NCBI GenBank assembly: GCA_030064835.1
Contig: JASJEE010000013.1
Span: forward strand, 1 to 33,710
Origin: Microcoleaceae cyanobacterium MO_207.B10
GTDB taxonomy: Bacteria > Cyanobacteriota > Cyanobacteriia > Cyanobacteriales > Microcoleaceae
Direction: 5' to 3'
Length of the DNA: 33,710 nucleotides
The position numbers and the translations under genes are program-made. A model generated the notes under the pieces. It saw only the letters and a program-made list of their open reading frames with translations, ran no database searches and had not been told where the DNA came from. Below are positions 25,506 to 33,710 of the stretch, piece by piece (within the stretch, counting starts at the first letter, position 1; every line of letters begins with the position of its first letter).

Positions 25506-27332
25506 TTAGAAACCTAAAGCTAAAGCTCCTTGATAGAAAATGAAACTACCAACCCAAGCTAAAACTAATGGAAATACTAAAGAAAGTAGAGAAAATTTCC
25601 ATGATTTTGCTTCTTTAATTAAGGTGGCTAAAGTAGATAAACATGGGGTATAAAGCAAACAAAAAATACAGAAACTATATCCTTGAATAAAAGTAACTGT
25701 CTCGGCAATATTGGTACTAACATTTTGTTCGCTCATGCTGTAAATAACTGCTAATGAACCGACAACAACTTCCTTAGCAATGAAGCCAAAAAATAGAGAT
25801 AATGTTAAATAAGGATTGATGCCAATAGGGTCCATAATAGGACTCATTAATTGACCAATTTGACCACCAATTGTATCTAATCCTGTTGCCCCTGGAGGTA
25901 AACTTGTAAGTACCCAAATTGCAATACAACCAGCAGTAATAAAGCCAGATGCTCTAAATAAAAATTCTCTGACTTCTCCCCAACTTCTCAGAAAAACTTG
26001 TTTTAATGTAGGTAAACGATAAGGAGGTAGTTCTAAAACGAAAGGTTCTTCATTCTTATATATTCCTTGAAATAATGCTGCGGTGAGAATAGCAACCAGA
26101 AAACTGAGGATATATAGAGAGAATAAAACAAAGGCTCCATTGCCATTAGGAAATACTGCGGCAATGATAAATACAAATACTTGAAGTCGTGCCGAACATA
26201 AACCAAAAGGAATAATTAACATGGTTAATAGTCGTAAAGCACGGGAACGCATTACCCTGGTTCCCATTAATGCTGGAACATTACAACCAAACCCCATTAT
26301 ATGCAGTACAAAACTACGTCCGTCTAAACCCATTTTTGCCATTAAAGCATCCATTAAATAGGCGGAACGTGATAGATATCCACTATCTTCTAGCACTGCC
26401 ATAATTATAAAAAATACGATAATTAAAGGCACAAAAGAAGCGACTGTAGTTACCCCCGCCCAAACCCCATTCATTAGAAAGTCTTCAACTAGCGGTGGAA
26501 AAATTTGAACTATAGGTTCAACAATTGATGATTGTAACCATTCAACCACAATTTCTAACAGGTCTATTGAAGGAAGTGCAATATTCCAAACTGCCCAAAA
26601 AACTAGGAACATTCCGAGGAAAAATAAAGGCAAACCCCAGACAGGATGAAGCAGAATTTTATCAACTTGAGCTGTGAAATTTTTTGCTATTTCAGAGGGA
26701 ATAACCACAGCTCCATTTAGGACAGTATCTATTTCCTGAACCGAAATATTTTCGTCTGCTTTTAAGATATCTAGTTTTGTTGAATTTTGACTCTCTTTTA
26801 ACTGTTCGGAAATTGCCATATATGCGTTCATATAACCTTTGCCATATTTAGCACTGATTAGAAATACTGGCATTTCCAAACGTTGAGATAATTCTTCGGT
26901 GTTTATTTTAATTCCATATTTTTTGGCTTCATCTGACATATTCAGCATTAAAACTGCGGGTAAACCAAAGGCTTTTAGCTGCAATGGAAGGAGAATTTGA
27001 CGGTCAATTTGTGAGGCATTAATAACGACTATTACTAAATCAACAGGATTATTTTCTAGAAATCTTTGAACGACTTTTTCATCTTCGGAAAAACCGTTGA
27101 GATTATAAACTCCTGGCAAGTCTACAAATTGTGTTGTTTCGTTATTTATTTTGACCTCAGCTTGTAAGATATCGACTGTTATTCCCGGCCAATTTCCTAC
27201 ATGAGCAGAAACTCCTGTAATTCGATTAAAAAATGTGGATTTTCCAGTATTTGGCATCCCTATTAATGCAACTCTTTTTGTTGGATTAGTGGATGATTTA
27301 GAGATTGTTGCTGTATTGTTATGACAAGTCAT
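25506..27332 (-). CDS. feoB: Ferrous iron transporter FeoB, short cyanobacterial form
   Basis: This 608-residue inner-membrane Fe(II) importer has an N-terminal G domain with GMPNTGKST (G1, 25-33), GITVD (G2), DLPG (G3, 71-74), NMSD (G4, 131-134) and SAK (G5, 160-162). The membrane domain from about 232 has the gate segment MGFGCNVPALMG (346-357, Cys350) and further Cys near 379. It is shorter than the roughly 770-residue E. coli protein mainly because the C-terminal cytoplasmic FeoC-like part is absent; this length is usual in cyanobacteria. The ATG is preceded by AT-rich heptamers (TTATTAG) with no clear Shine-Dalgarno. A FeoA-domain fusion gene lies 1.08 kb upstream on the same strand. Confidence 0.96.
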   Translation of the reverse strand: MTCHNNTATISKSSTNPTKRVALIGMPNTGKSTFFNRITGVSAHVGNWPGITVDILQAEVKINNETTQFVDLPGVYNLNGFSEDEKVVQRFLENNPVDLVIVVINASQIDRQILLPLQLKAFGLPAVLMLNMSDEAKKYGIKINTEELSQRLEMPVFLISAKYGKGYMNAYMAISEQLKESQNSTKLDILKADENISVQEIDTVLNGAVVIPSEIAKNFTAQVDKILLHPVWGLPLFFLGMFLVFWAVWNIALPSIDLLEIVVEWLQSSIVEPIVQIFPPLVEDFLMNGVWAGVTTVASFVPLIIVFFIIMAVLEDSGYLSRSAYLMDALMAKMGLDGRSFVLHIMGFGCNVPALMGTRVMRSRALRLLTMLIIPFGLCSARLQVFVFIIAAVFPNGNGAFVLFSLYILSFLVAILTAALFQGIYKNEEPFVLELPPYRLPTLKQVFLRSWGEVREFLFRASGFITAGCIAIWVLTSLPPGATGLDTIGGQIGQLMSPIMDPIGINPYLTLSLFFGFIAKEVVVGSLAVIYSMSEQNVSTNIAETVTFIQGYSFCIFCLLYTPCLSTLATLIKEAKSWKFSLLSLVFPLVLAWVGSFIFYQGALALGF

Positions 27333-27360
27333 TTTAGTTATTAGTTATTAGTTATTAGTA

Positions 27361-27990
27361 TTTCCTACTATCCTAGAGGTTTGTTTTCCTAATCCATTTT
27401 TAGTTAGGTTTGGAGACCAAACCCCTACAGTTTTGTTTGACAAATCATTGACCGAATAATTAATAATTATTAATTCAATAATTCCGGTTGAAAGCTTCCT
27501 CTTTCCAGGGAGAAAATGCTATTATATTTCCTTGTTTTCAATTCCATTACGGTTTTAACCAGAGGTAATTATCCATTATCAGTTAACAGTATTTTCTACT
27601 ATCGTAGGAGTTTGGTCTCCCAACCCATTTTTAGTTAGGTTTGGAGACCAAACCCCTACAGTTTTGTTTGACAAATCATTAACTGAATAATGAATACTTA
27701 TTAATTCAATAATTCAGTAGGTAATTATCAATTTCCATTATCAATTATCCATTATCAATATTTCCTACTATCGTAGGGTTTTGGTCTCCTAATCCATTTT
27801 AACTTGGGTTTGGAGACCAAAACCCTACAGTTTTGTTTCACAAATCATTGACTGAATAATGAATAATTATTAATTCAATAATTCCGGTTTAAAGCATCCT
27901 CTTTCCAGGGAAAAAAATTGCTAGGATATTTCCTTAGATTCAATTCCGTTACGGTTTTTCTTGAGGTAATTATCAATTATCAATTATCCA
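27361..27990. repeat. Three tandem hairpin-bearing repeat units
   Basis: Units start at about 27361, 27593 and 27761, each with TTTCTACTATC, an inverted pair around TTGGTCTCC/GGAGACCAA, CTACAGTTTTGTTT and AAATCATT. In unit 3 the stem is 17 bp and perfect: GTAGGGTTTTGGTCTCC (27773-27789) with its complement at 27812-27828, loop 22 bases. Unit 2 keeps the stem with one mismatch; unit 1 is eroded on its left arm. Units 1 and 3 also carry minus-strand copies of the 120-bp dispersed family (27457-27575 and 27857-27972), which unit 2 lacks. Confidence 0.8.
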
Positions 27991-28066
27991 TTATTATCAG
28001 CTATAACCTTGAAAAAATAAGGACTAGAAAAGTAAGGATTCAGCTATTAGCTAGCCTTTTTTCCTT

Positions 28067-28116
28067 CGGAATACTCCGCAAACAGAGGAGCTTTCCTATC
28101 GGAATACTGCGCAAAC
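28067..28116. repeat. Two close copies of CGGAATACTSCGCAAAC
   Basis: The 17-base word occurs at 28067-28083 (S=C) and 28100-28116 (S=G), and again at 31638-31654 and, with two changes, at 18409-18425. The sequence around it can fold into short hairpins and lies just left of the second MITE-like element. Confidence 0.7.
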
Positions 28117-28177
28117 GCTAACAGCGTCAGCTTTTTAATCAAAAAAGAAAACATTTGGTTAATTTCTACTATGCTAC

Positions 28178-28302
28178 TATAGCAATCCTCCGCATATTCG
28201 TGGCAAAAATCTTACTGCTTTTTAGGAAACACTTAACTGCTGGGAGTTTAAACTTTTTTATTGACTTTTTAATTACCCCCAACATAAGGGCGGATTGCTA
28301 TA
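28178..28302. mobile_element. MITE-like element with TATAGCAATCC ends, copy 2
   Basis: TATAGCAATCC (28178-28188) and GGATTGCTATA (28292-28302) are perfect 11-bp inverted ends. The interior of about 100 bases matches the outer parts of the copy at 22072-22302, including GGGAGTTT, a T-rich run, GACTTTTTAATTACC and GGGCGGATT at the right. No ORF is present. Confidence 0.72.
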
Positions 28303-28416
28303 TATTTTTAATCAGAGAATTGAAGCACAATAGCGACTAGCTCTAGTTATCAACTAAAAGTAATGAAGCTATTAGCTGATAGCTGACCGCTGACTACTGA
28401 ATGCTTACCTATAAAA

Positions 28417-29334
28417 TTACTTTGGTTCTATCTCCAGATTACCATCTTCATAAAGTAAGATAGCAAACTCAGTCCATTCTGTTTGATTAGTAAAATTATT
28501 AGGCTTAACTAAATTTGGCAGTGGTGTACTACTCAGATGATTTTTTGCTATTTCATTAAACGCTTCATAAGAAATAATAGTTCCGTTTTTATCTACTTTA
28601 ACTATATAAATTGCTGTCTGTTTGACTGGTTTTTTCCAGTTGTTATCAATATTAGTATAGAGTTTTTCTTGTAACCTGCTAATTTCTTGTTTGTCAGTAA
28701 TTTTTTTACCAATTGACTCTACACTTTCGCTACTAGAATTAGTTGTTATTGTTAGTTGATTGCTGGTATTTTCAGTAGGAGCTTTAGTTGTCGTTTCCGG
28801 GGAAGTAGATTCGTTATTTGCTGGAGCTATTGTTGGCGCAACTTTGTCTACAACTACAGTCTCTAATGTTGGATTTTCTGTTAATTCTGTGGTTGAGTTA
28901 GCCACAATATTAGCAGCATTTTGAGGTTGATTAGCTTGCTCAATATTACTATTATTTAGGAGTTGATAAAGTTGACCAATAACCAAGAATATAATAGAAA
29001 TTAATATGAGGAATGAGATAGTTTTAACTTGTGAGATTAACTCTATTATAGAGTTGGGGACTATTTGAGAACCTTGGTAATAATTTATCTCATCATCCTC
29101 ATCTGTCTTAATAACTATCATTTCTGCTTCATGGGATCGGATAGCTATTTCTGTAGTTGCTCCCACTCGAATGTGTAACGGCCCATTAAACCCAGCCTTT
29201 CGTAAAACTTGCACTGGTTTATCAGAAATTACTCCCATTGCTGCTAGTCTCTGAACTATTCCTTGTTCGCGACCAATACTTAGGACTTGATCGACTATTG
29301 CCATTTGTCCTGTTCTCAAATCAGCTACATTCAT
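28417..29334 (-). CDS. FeoA-domain protein fused to a membrane segment and periplasmic TonB-C-like domain
   Basis: The product is 305 residues. Residues 1-76 are a FeoA (SH3-like) domain: MNVADLRTGQMAIV, then VQRLAAMGVISDKPVQVL and IRVGATTEIAIRSHEAEMI. A linker is followed by one membrane span (about 106-124, ISFLILISIIFLVIG). Residues 125-215 are low-complexity, rich in Asn, Thr, Ser and Glu. A C-terminal domain (about 220-303; LQEKLYTNIDNNWKK, IVKVDKNGTIISYE, AILLYEDGNLEIEP) resembles the TonB-C-like end of some cyanobacterial proteins. FeoA alone is about 75-85 residues and binds the FeoB G domain in the cytosol; here it would be tethered to the inner membrane with a periplasmic arm. GGAGGT about 9 bases before the ATG fixes the start. 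feoB lies downstream on the same strand. Periplasmic function is inference. Confidence 0.85.
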   Translation of the reverse strand: MNVADLRTGQMAIVDQVLSIGREQGIVQRLAAMGVISDKPVQVLRKAGFNGPLHIRVGATTEIAIRSHEAEMIVIKTDEDDEINYYQGSQIVPNSIIELISQVKTISFLILISIIFLVIGQLYQLLNNSNIEQANQPQNAANIVANSTTELTENPTLETVVVDKVAPTIAPANNESTSPETTTKAPTENTSNQLTITTNSSSESVESIGKKITDKQEISRLQEKLYTNIDNNWKKPVKQTAIYIVKVDKNGTIISYEAFNEIAKNHLSSTPLPNLVKPNNFTNQTEWTEFAILLYEDGNLEIEPK

Positions 29335-30248
29335 TTCTATTACCTCCGATTTTATGATTATTTTATTTATTAAAATTATTAGTATATTATCTTAGCTACT
29401 GTCCCATATTGTAGTTATGAAATATATAATAATTCGCATTTCGATACATCAGCGATCGCCTAGTTTTGCTTGTGTGAGTGGGAAGTTAGTTTGTCTTATT
29501 CATAGTTAACTAAGTTCATGGTCGTTCTCCTTTTCCTAAATCTAGCTATTGTCTCCTAAAAATATAAATTCCCGTACTTTCTCTTTATTTATCTGTATTT
29601 TAATTTTGGCATAACCTATTTTGATAAGTATGCTCTATTATTTTTTTTTAACTATTGAGATTCTTTTTTATTAGATTGAATTTTAATTACGGTGTACTCC
29701 AAGTTAGCTCACGGGGTAACAAGCACCTCGAAACTATTGTTGGATAAGGGTTTAACTATCGTTCAGGAGGGTGAAAAATTGCCGGATTTTTTGAGAATGA
29801 TAGTTATTATGTGGTGAATTTACTTGAATAATGAGTCAATCTAAGCCAGCTCAGAAAACTTAATTGAGCTTTAATTAAAAATTTTTTGAGCATCAATTAA
29901 AAATTTCAGCCCTCGAATAGATTGTCACATTTACCAAATAATTAAAAGTTAGGATAGCTAAGGCTTTTAGAGCTTTTTATCTTCAATTTATCTCCTAGTT
30001 ATTGGCTCTTATTGGCCTCAAAATACGAAAATTTTCTGCTGAAATTCCAGAAAATTTCTTCACATAAAATGGCCGAAACCGTCGCCTGTTCCCCACACTT
30101 CTCTGTCTCCGCATCTCCGCGTCACCCTGTCCTACTCCTACCAACCAATTTTTTCAGCAGACCCTAATTAATTATGTTTATGTACCTAGCTACTCATTTA
30201 AGAATAAAAAAATAAATTATATATTTTATCCGTAACTTATCAGTTTAA
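29335..30248. other. 914-bp gap without gene
   Basis: It holds the AT-rich promoter region of the FeoA-fusion gene, a HIP1 octamer near 29451, and a near-direct repeat of TTAATTAAAAATTT around 29870-29905. TCTGCTGAAA at 30035-30044 and TTTCAGCAGA at 30152-30161 form a 10-bp inverted pair around a short C-rich segment and may be another small element. No ORF or RNA gene is supported. Confidence 0.5.
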
Positions 30249-31616
30249 TTATTTCCCGACAAATAGAAACTTCAATATAAATACAATTGCTAATACCCAC
30301 ATCGCAATAGTGGTTTCATGGAATTTCCCTTGAAAAGTTTTGAGAATAGGATAAGTAATTAAACCCATGGCTAATCCATCGGCTATAGAATAACTTAAAG
30401 GCATAATTATAATTGTTAAAAATGCGGAAATAGATTCGGCTGGATCGTCCCAATTAATATTACGAATACTTCCCATCATTAATACTCCTACAATTAATAA
30501 AGTAGGTGTAGTTGCAAAGGAAGGAATTGCTGATAATAAGGGAATAAAAAATATAGATAAAATGAATAAAAATCCGACAACAACAGCAGTAAATCCACTA
30601 CGTCCTCCCTCAGAAACACCGGCAGCAGATTCAATGTAACTTGTAACTGTAGAAGTACCCATTATTGCGCCAAATGTTGTGCCGAGTGCATCTGCCATAA
30701 ATGCTTTATTTAAGTTTAATTCCTCTCTTCTTTGATTAAAATATCTGGCTTTTATTCCTAATCCTGTTAAAGTACCTACTGTGTCAAATAAATCAACAAA
30801 TATCAAAACAAAAATAATAGTAATTAATTCCCAAATATTAGTTTTGACTATATTTTCTAAACCAACAAATGCTTGACCAAATAAATGTGTTGGTAACTGC
30901 GGTAAACTAATAATTCCTTGAGGTAAAGGTGCAATTCCTAAAATCCACGCTAGTAATGCTGTTGCTAATATTCCCCATAGTAATGCTCCAGTAATCCGCC
31001 GAGCAACAAAAGCTGAGGTAATTATTATTCCAGCGATCGCTACTAAAGTTTCTGGTTGATTTAGATTACCTAAAGTGGTAGTTGTAGCTGCATCAGTGAC
31101 AATTATTTTGCTACTTGTTAGACCTATATAAGCAATAAATAAACCTATTCCTGATGTGGTCGCTTGTTTAATACATTCGGGAATATTATTAACTATTTTA
31201 GTGCGAATTTTGCTAGTAGTTAAACCAATAAAAATTAAGCCTTCTATAAAAACAGCAGCTAAGGCAACTTGCCAAGAAATTCCTAACTTTAAAACTACTG
31301 AAAAAGTAAAGTAAGCATTTAATCCCATACCTGGTGCTAGAGCATAAGGATAATTCGCATATATTCCCATAATTAGGGTTGCAAATGCTGCCGATATTGC
31401 TGTAGCAATTACCAATTCTCCAAATAGATCGCCAGAGCTTTCTAAAAAAATTGCTTTGGATAATATGTCAGGATTTACTACTAAGATATATGCCATTGTG
31501 ACAAAGGTAGTTATTCCTGCGATTATCTCTGTGTAGAAATTGGTTTGGAGTTGATTAAATTGAAAAAAATTAGTAATAATTCCTAATTTATGTGACTGGT
31601 GATTCTCTGAAGTCAT
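30249..31616 (-). CDS. NCS2-type purine (guanine/hypoxanthine, AzgA-like) permease
   Basis: The product is 455 residues from the ATG at 31614-31616. A longer reading from a TTG at 31650-31652 is unlikely because those codons lie in the dispersed CGGAATACTGCGCAAAC repeat. The protein has 12-14 hydrophobic segments. It begins in the AzgA style (FYTEIIAGITTFVTMAYILVV), has APGMGLNAYFTFSVV for the substrate half-helix and a later VDLFDTVGTLTGLG, and ends with WVLAIVFILKFLF. This subfamily imports guanine, hypoxanthine or adenine by proton symport at the inner membrane, serving salvage or use of purines as nitrogen. A perfect NtcA-type box lies 640 bases upstream. Exact base specificity is not readable. 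Confidence 0.93.
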   Translation of the reverse strand: MTSENHQSHKLGIITNFFQFNQLQTNFYTEIIAGITTFVTMAYILVVNPDILSKAIFLESSGDLFGELVIATAISAAFATLIMGIYANYPYALAPGMGLNAYFTFSVVLKLGISWQVALAAVFIEGLIFIGLTTSKIRTKIVNNIPECIKQATTSGIGLFIAYIGLTSSKIIVTDAATTTTLGNLNQPETLVAIAGIIITSAFVARRITGALLWGILATALLAWILGIAPLPQGIISLPQLPTHLFGQAFVGLENIVKTNIWELITIIFVLIFVDLFDTVGTLTGLGIKARYFNQRREELNLNKAFMADALGTTFGAIMGTSTVTSYIESAAGVSEGGRSGFTAVVVGFLFILSIFFIPLLSAIPSFATTPTLLIVGVLMMGSIRNINWDDPAESISAFLTIIIMPLSYSIADGLAMGLITYPILKTFQGKFHETTIAMWVLAIVFILKFLFVGK

Positions 31617-32603
31617 TTCAGTTAGTCTCTTTTCCTGCGGAATACTGCGCAAACAGAGGAACTTCGTTAACAGTTATAGTGTTTCTCCAGAAGGGTGAGG
31701 TACAGTTTTTTTCTGATTTTATTCTCCACTCCCCATCTTCCCTACTCGCTACTCCCAAAACAAAGGAATTTTGTACCTCACCAGTACGGGAATTGCTATA
31801 TAAGTTATCAATTATCAATTATCAATTATTAGTTAACAGTACCTCCGAATGAAGCTAAAGGCTTGAAATACTGAATTTGATTTTTTTTCATTCCCGGAAA
31901 AGGGGAAGTTTAAGACCTTAGTTTGTGGTCATATTGCTACCTAATAATTGATAATTTGGATGATTATTATATATTGTTTTGTCTATTTTGTCAAATAAAA
32001 AAATCTTAGTTTCTGTGATAGTAAAGACTGTTTTTATCAACCGAGAATACTTTGATATCTCAGTCTTTCAAGATTTTGAAAATATTATTATACCTCCACT
32101 TTAGTAATATTTAGCAATTTTTGATTTGTCTTTGCATAAATACATAAACCTTTGTATTATTATCATTTTTTTCACATTGAATTTTTTCAGAGAAAATTGC
32201 TCTTGTCAAAACCATGCTGTATAATTGTTTATATATTCATAATTTATTTAGAATTCTTGTAGTAATTACTACAAAATACTAATAATTGATCGGGCTTGGA
32301 AAAACTAATATTTTTTTACTACCTCCTTATACCATAAAAGTTCTTTTTTCCGAACAGTAAATCAAAAAAATACTTAGTTACAAGTTACTTGAATAGGACT
32401 TACACAAAACAAGATTTTTCTGTCATTACAAACAACAGTCAAGGCATCTCAAACTTATAGTTGGTATTACAGATTTGTCAATCTTGTTTAATGCTCATAT
32501 CTAAAAATATCAAATGACTAAATAAGTTTTAGTTAGTCTAGAAAATCAGACAAATATCTAAGTTTAGTTTCTAACTGGTACAAAATTACAAGGTAAATTT
32601 AAC
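31617..32603. other. 987-bp divergent gap, permease / DMT exporter
   Basis: Contents: a copy of the 17-base repeat (31638-31654), a degraded copy of the 120-bp dispersed family (about 31800-31925), a perfect 18-bp palindrome (32257-32274) matching the NtcA consensus, and a single AGGACTTACACAAAA (32395-32409) that resembles one end of the 18155-18530 element with no partner. No gene is seen. Promoters of both flanking genes should be here. Confidence 0.6.
32257..32274. promoter_or_regulatory. Candidate NtcA binding site
   Basis: TTGTAGTAATTACTACAA is a perfect 18-bp palindrome that contains TGTA-N8-TACA, the full consensus for NtcA, the global nitrogen regulator of cyanobacteria. On the plus strand the nearest TANNNT box (TAATAT, 32306) is 32 bases after the site, longer than the usual 22-23. 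On the minus strand a TATATAAA run begins about 22 bases away, towards the purine permease. The site could serve either gene. Confidence 0.45.
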
Positions 32604-33554
32604 ATGACAAGTCAAATACAATTACTCCCTCAAAATTCAGCACAAAAATCTACATTTTTCTCTTTAATAGCATTATTAGTAGGATTATTAGCTGTATCCT
32701 TAGCAGCAATTTTCATTCGATTAAGTGAAAGAGAATTAGGACCTGCTAGTACAATATTAGACCGCTTTGTTATCTCTGGTTTAGTCTTGTGGTTTTGGAG
32801 TAATTTCCAAGCTCAAAAAAATCAATCATCCGCTAATAAAAACAATTCAACTTATACATTTCGTGAGTGTATTTGGTTATTAGCTGGCGGTTTTACTTTT
32901 GCTCCTAGTTTAGTTCTTTGGGCATGGTCTTTAACCCAAACTAATGTAGCGAATTCAACTATACTTCATAATATGATTCCCATCTTTACTGCTCTGGGAG
33001 GATGGATGTTTTTAAGTCTTCGTTTTGACCGTAGATTTTTAATAGGAATGGCAATAGCTATAGTCGGAGCAATTGCAATTGGAGCAGATGATATACAAGT
33101 AGATTTACAGCATTTTGCTGGCGACTTAGCAGCATTTTCATCTGCAATTTTATTTGGTGCTTACTACTTATTAATTGAACAACTTCGCTCGAAATTTTCT
33201 GCAACAACTATCTTATTATGGACTTGTATAGGTGGTAGTTTATTTACTCTTCCTATTGCTTTATTGACGGAAGATCATATTTTACCTTTTTCTTGGGAGG
33301 GATGGTTATCAATTATTGGTTTAGCAGTAATTGCTCAAGTTTTAGGTCATGGATTTGTTACTTATAGTCTGAAAACTTTTTCCTCTGGTTTTGTTGCTTT
33401 ATGTTTTTTATTGGAACCTGTAATTACTGCTTTAATTGCTTGGGGATTATTCTCAGAACAACTTACTATAATTAGTTGGTTAGGATTTTTTATTGTGTTA
33501 TTAGGATTATATTTAGCTCAATCAAGTCCTTCAATTCAGAAAGCTAGTCATTAA
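32604..33554 (+). CDS. DMT-superfamily (EamA) transporter
   Basis: This 316-residue inner-membrane protein has about ten hydrophobic segments in two EamA repeats (about 18-160 and 165-307). The first repeat begins LIALLVGLLAVSLAAIFIRLSE and includes GPASTILDRFVISG. Each half ends near motifs usual for the family (TNVANSTILHNMIPIFTALGG; GFVALCFLLEPVITALIAW). Members export amino acids, nucleosides or drugs; the substrate cannot be told. AAGG lies about 10 bases before the ATG. It is divergent from the purine permease across a long gap. Confidence 0.92.
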   Translation: MTSQIQLLPQNSAQKSTFFSLIALLVGLLAVSLAAIFIRLSERELGPASTILDRFVISGLVLWFWSNFQAQKNQSSANKNNSTYTFRECIWLLAGGFTFAPSLVLWAWSLTQTNVANSTILHNMIPIFTALGGWMFLSLRFDRRFLIGMAIAIVGAIAIGADDIQVDLQHFAGDLAAFSSAILFGAYYLLIEQLRSKFSATTILLWTCIGGSLFTLPIALLTEDHILPFSWEGWLSIIGLAVIAQVLGHGFVTYSLKTFSSGFVALCFLLEPVITALIAWGLFSEQLTIISWLGFFIVLLGLYLAQSSPSIQKASH

Positions 33555-33710
33555 AGTAGCACTCAGCAGTCAGCTATTAGCTATCAGCTTTTCAAGGTTT
33601 ATTAAAACTCCTATTAACAAGCACCACTATATTTGAAAAATTAGTGGAATGAGGAACTTAAACCCTTGGATTTTTAGCTGTTAACGTAGTTCCTCCGCAG
33701 GAGGCTAGCT
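33555..33710. repeat. Gap at the window edge with dispersed short repeats
   Basis: CAGTCAGCTATTAGCTATCAGC (about 33566-33587) is an inverted relative of AGCTATTAGCTGATAGCTGAC near 28367-28387. CCTCCGCAGGAGG at about 33692-33704 is a short perfect hairpin (CCTCC/GGAGG). No gene is seen before the edge. Confidence 0.5.

Noticed and set aside
27918-28121. 67-codon plus-strand frame
   Set aside because: It is made wholly of dispersed repeats (120-bp family and the CGGAATACT words).
29335-29420. Fur-box-like AT-rich stretch upstream of the FeoA fusion gene
   Set aside because: The match to GATAATGATAATCATTATC is no better than expected in DNA this AT-rich.
29690-29800. GC-richer island with AGCTCACGGGGTAACAAGCACC, possible structured RNA
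   Set aside because: I could not form a convincing consensus fold or match it to a known riboswitch or RNA class.

Overview
The window looks like a chromosome segment from a low-GC, repeat-rich filamentous cyanobacterium of the Trichodesmium/Okeania kind. That placement is an inference. It rests on about eleven copies of the HIP1 octamer GCGATCGC (for example near 4851, 8319, 14729, 17543, 19234, 31033), on cyanobacterial gene types (glucose-1-phosphate adenylyltransferase glgC, a ThiE with an extra N-terminal domain, a DUF1517 protein, a PEP-CTERM protein, a roughly 600-residue FeoB), on AT-rich heptamer repeats (AATTATT), and on low coding density: 22 genes cover about 70% of the bases. No tRNA, rRNA or CRISPR array was seen.

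Layout. 1-1961 is the 5' part of a NACHT/STAND NTPase on the minus strand, cut by the window edge. 2377-4982 holds a family 2 glycosyltransferase, a small exported protein and a DnaJ/CbpA-like co-chaperone. After 1.4 kb of repeats come a small P-loop kinase and glgC (6381-8206). 8365-11023 is an unusual pair: an XRE-like protein followed by a membrane/pentapeptide-repeat protein. A GH13 glucosidase (11159-12634) and a PEP-CTERM protein (13320-14054) lie on the plus strand, separated by a 685-bp gap with a strong terminator. 14427-17835 (minus) encodes an ABC ATPase, a zinc-ribbon membrane protein, a PD-(D/E)XK-like protein and a DUF1517 protein. thiE-thiS (18576-19883) is a tight thiamine pair. 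The plus strand then carries an ankyrin-repeat protein and a parallel beta-helix (DUF1565-like) protein with a SPOR-like tail. The last third has a 5'-truncated tnpB relic, feoB, a FeoA-domain fusion protein, a purine-type NCS2 permease and a plus-strand DMT exporter.

The gaps are full of structured repeats. They include a 376-bp MITE-like element with 14-bp terminal inverted repeats and a 4-bp direct flank (18155-18530), two copies of another MITE-like family with TATAGCAATCC ends (22072-22302, 28178-28302), a six-copy dispersed element of about 120 bp, a 68-bp perfect direct repeat upstream of the ankyrin gene, and three tandem hairpin units between feoB and the FeoA fusion gene.

Best candidates for something new: the FeoA-TM-periplasmic (TonB-C-like) fusion near feoB; the XRE-like/pentapeptide membrane protein pair, including a possible frameshift near the end of the XRE-like gene; the NACHT protein; the MITE families; and a perfect NtcA-type palindrome (TGTA-N8-TACA) between the purine permease and the DMT exporter.
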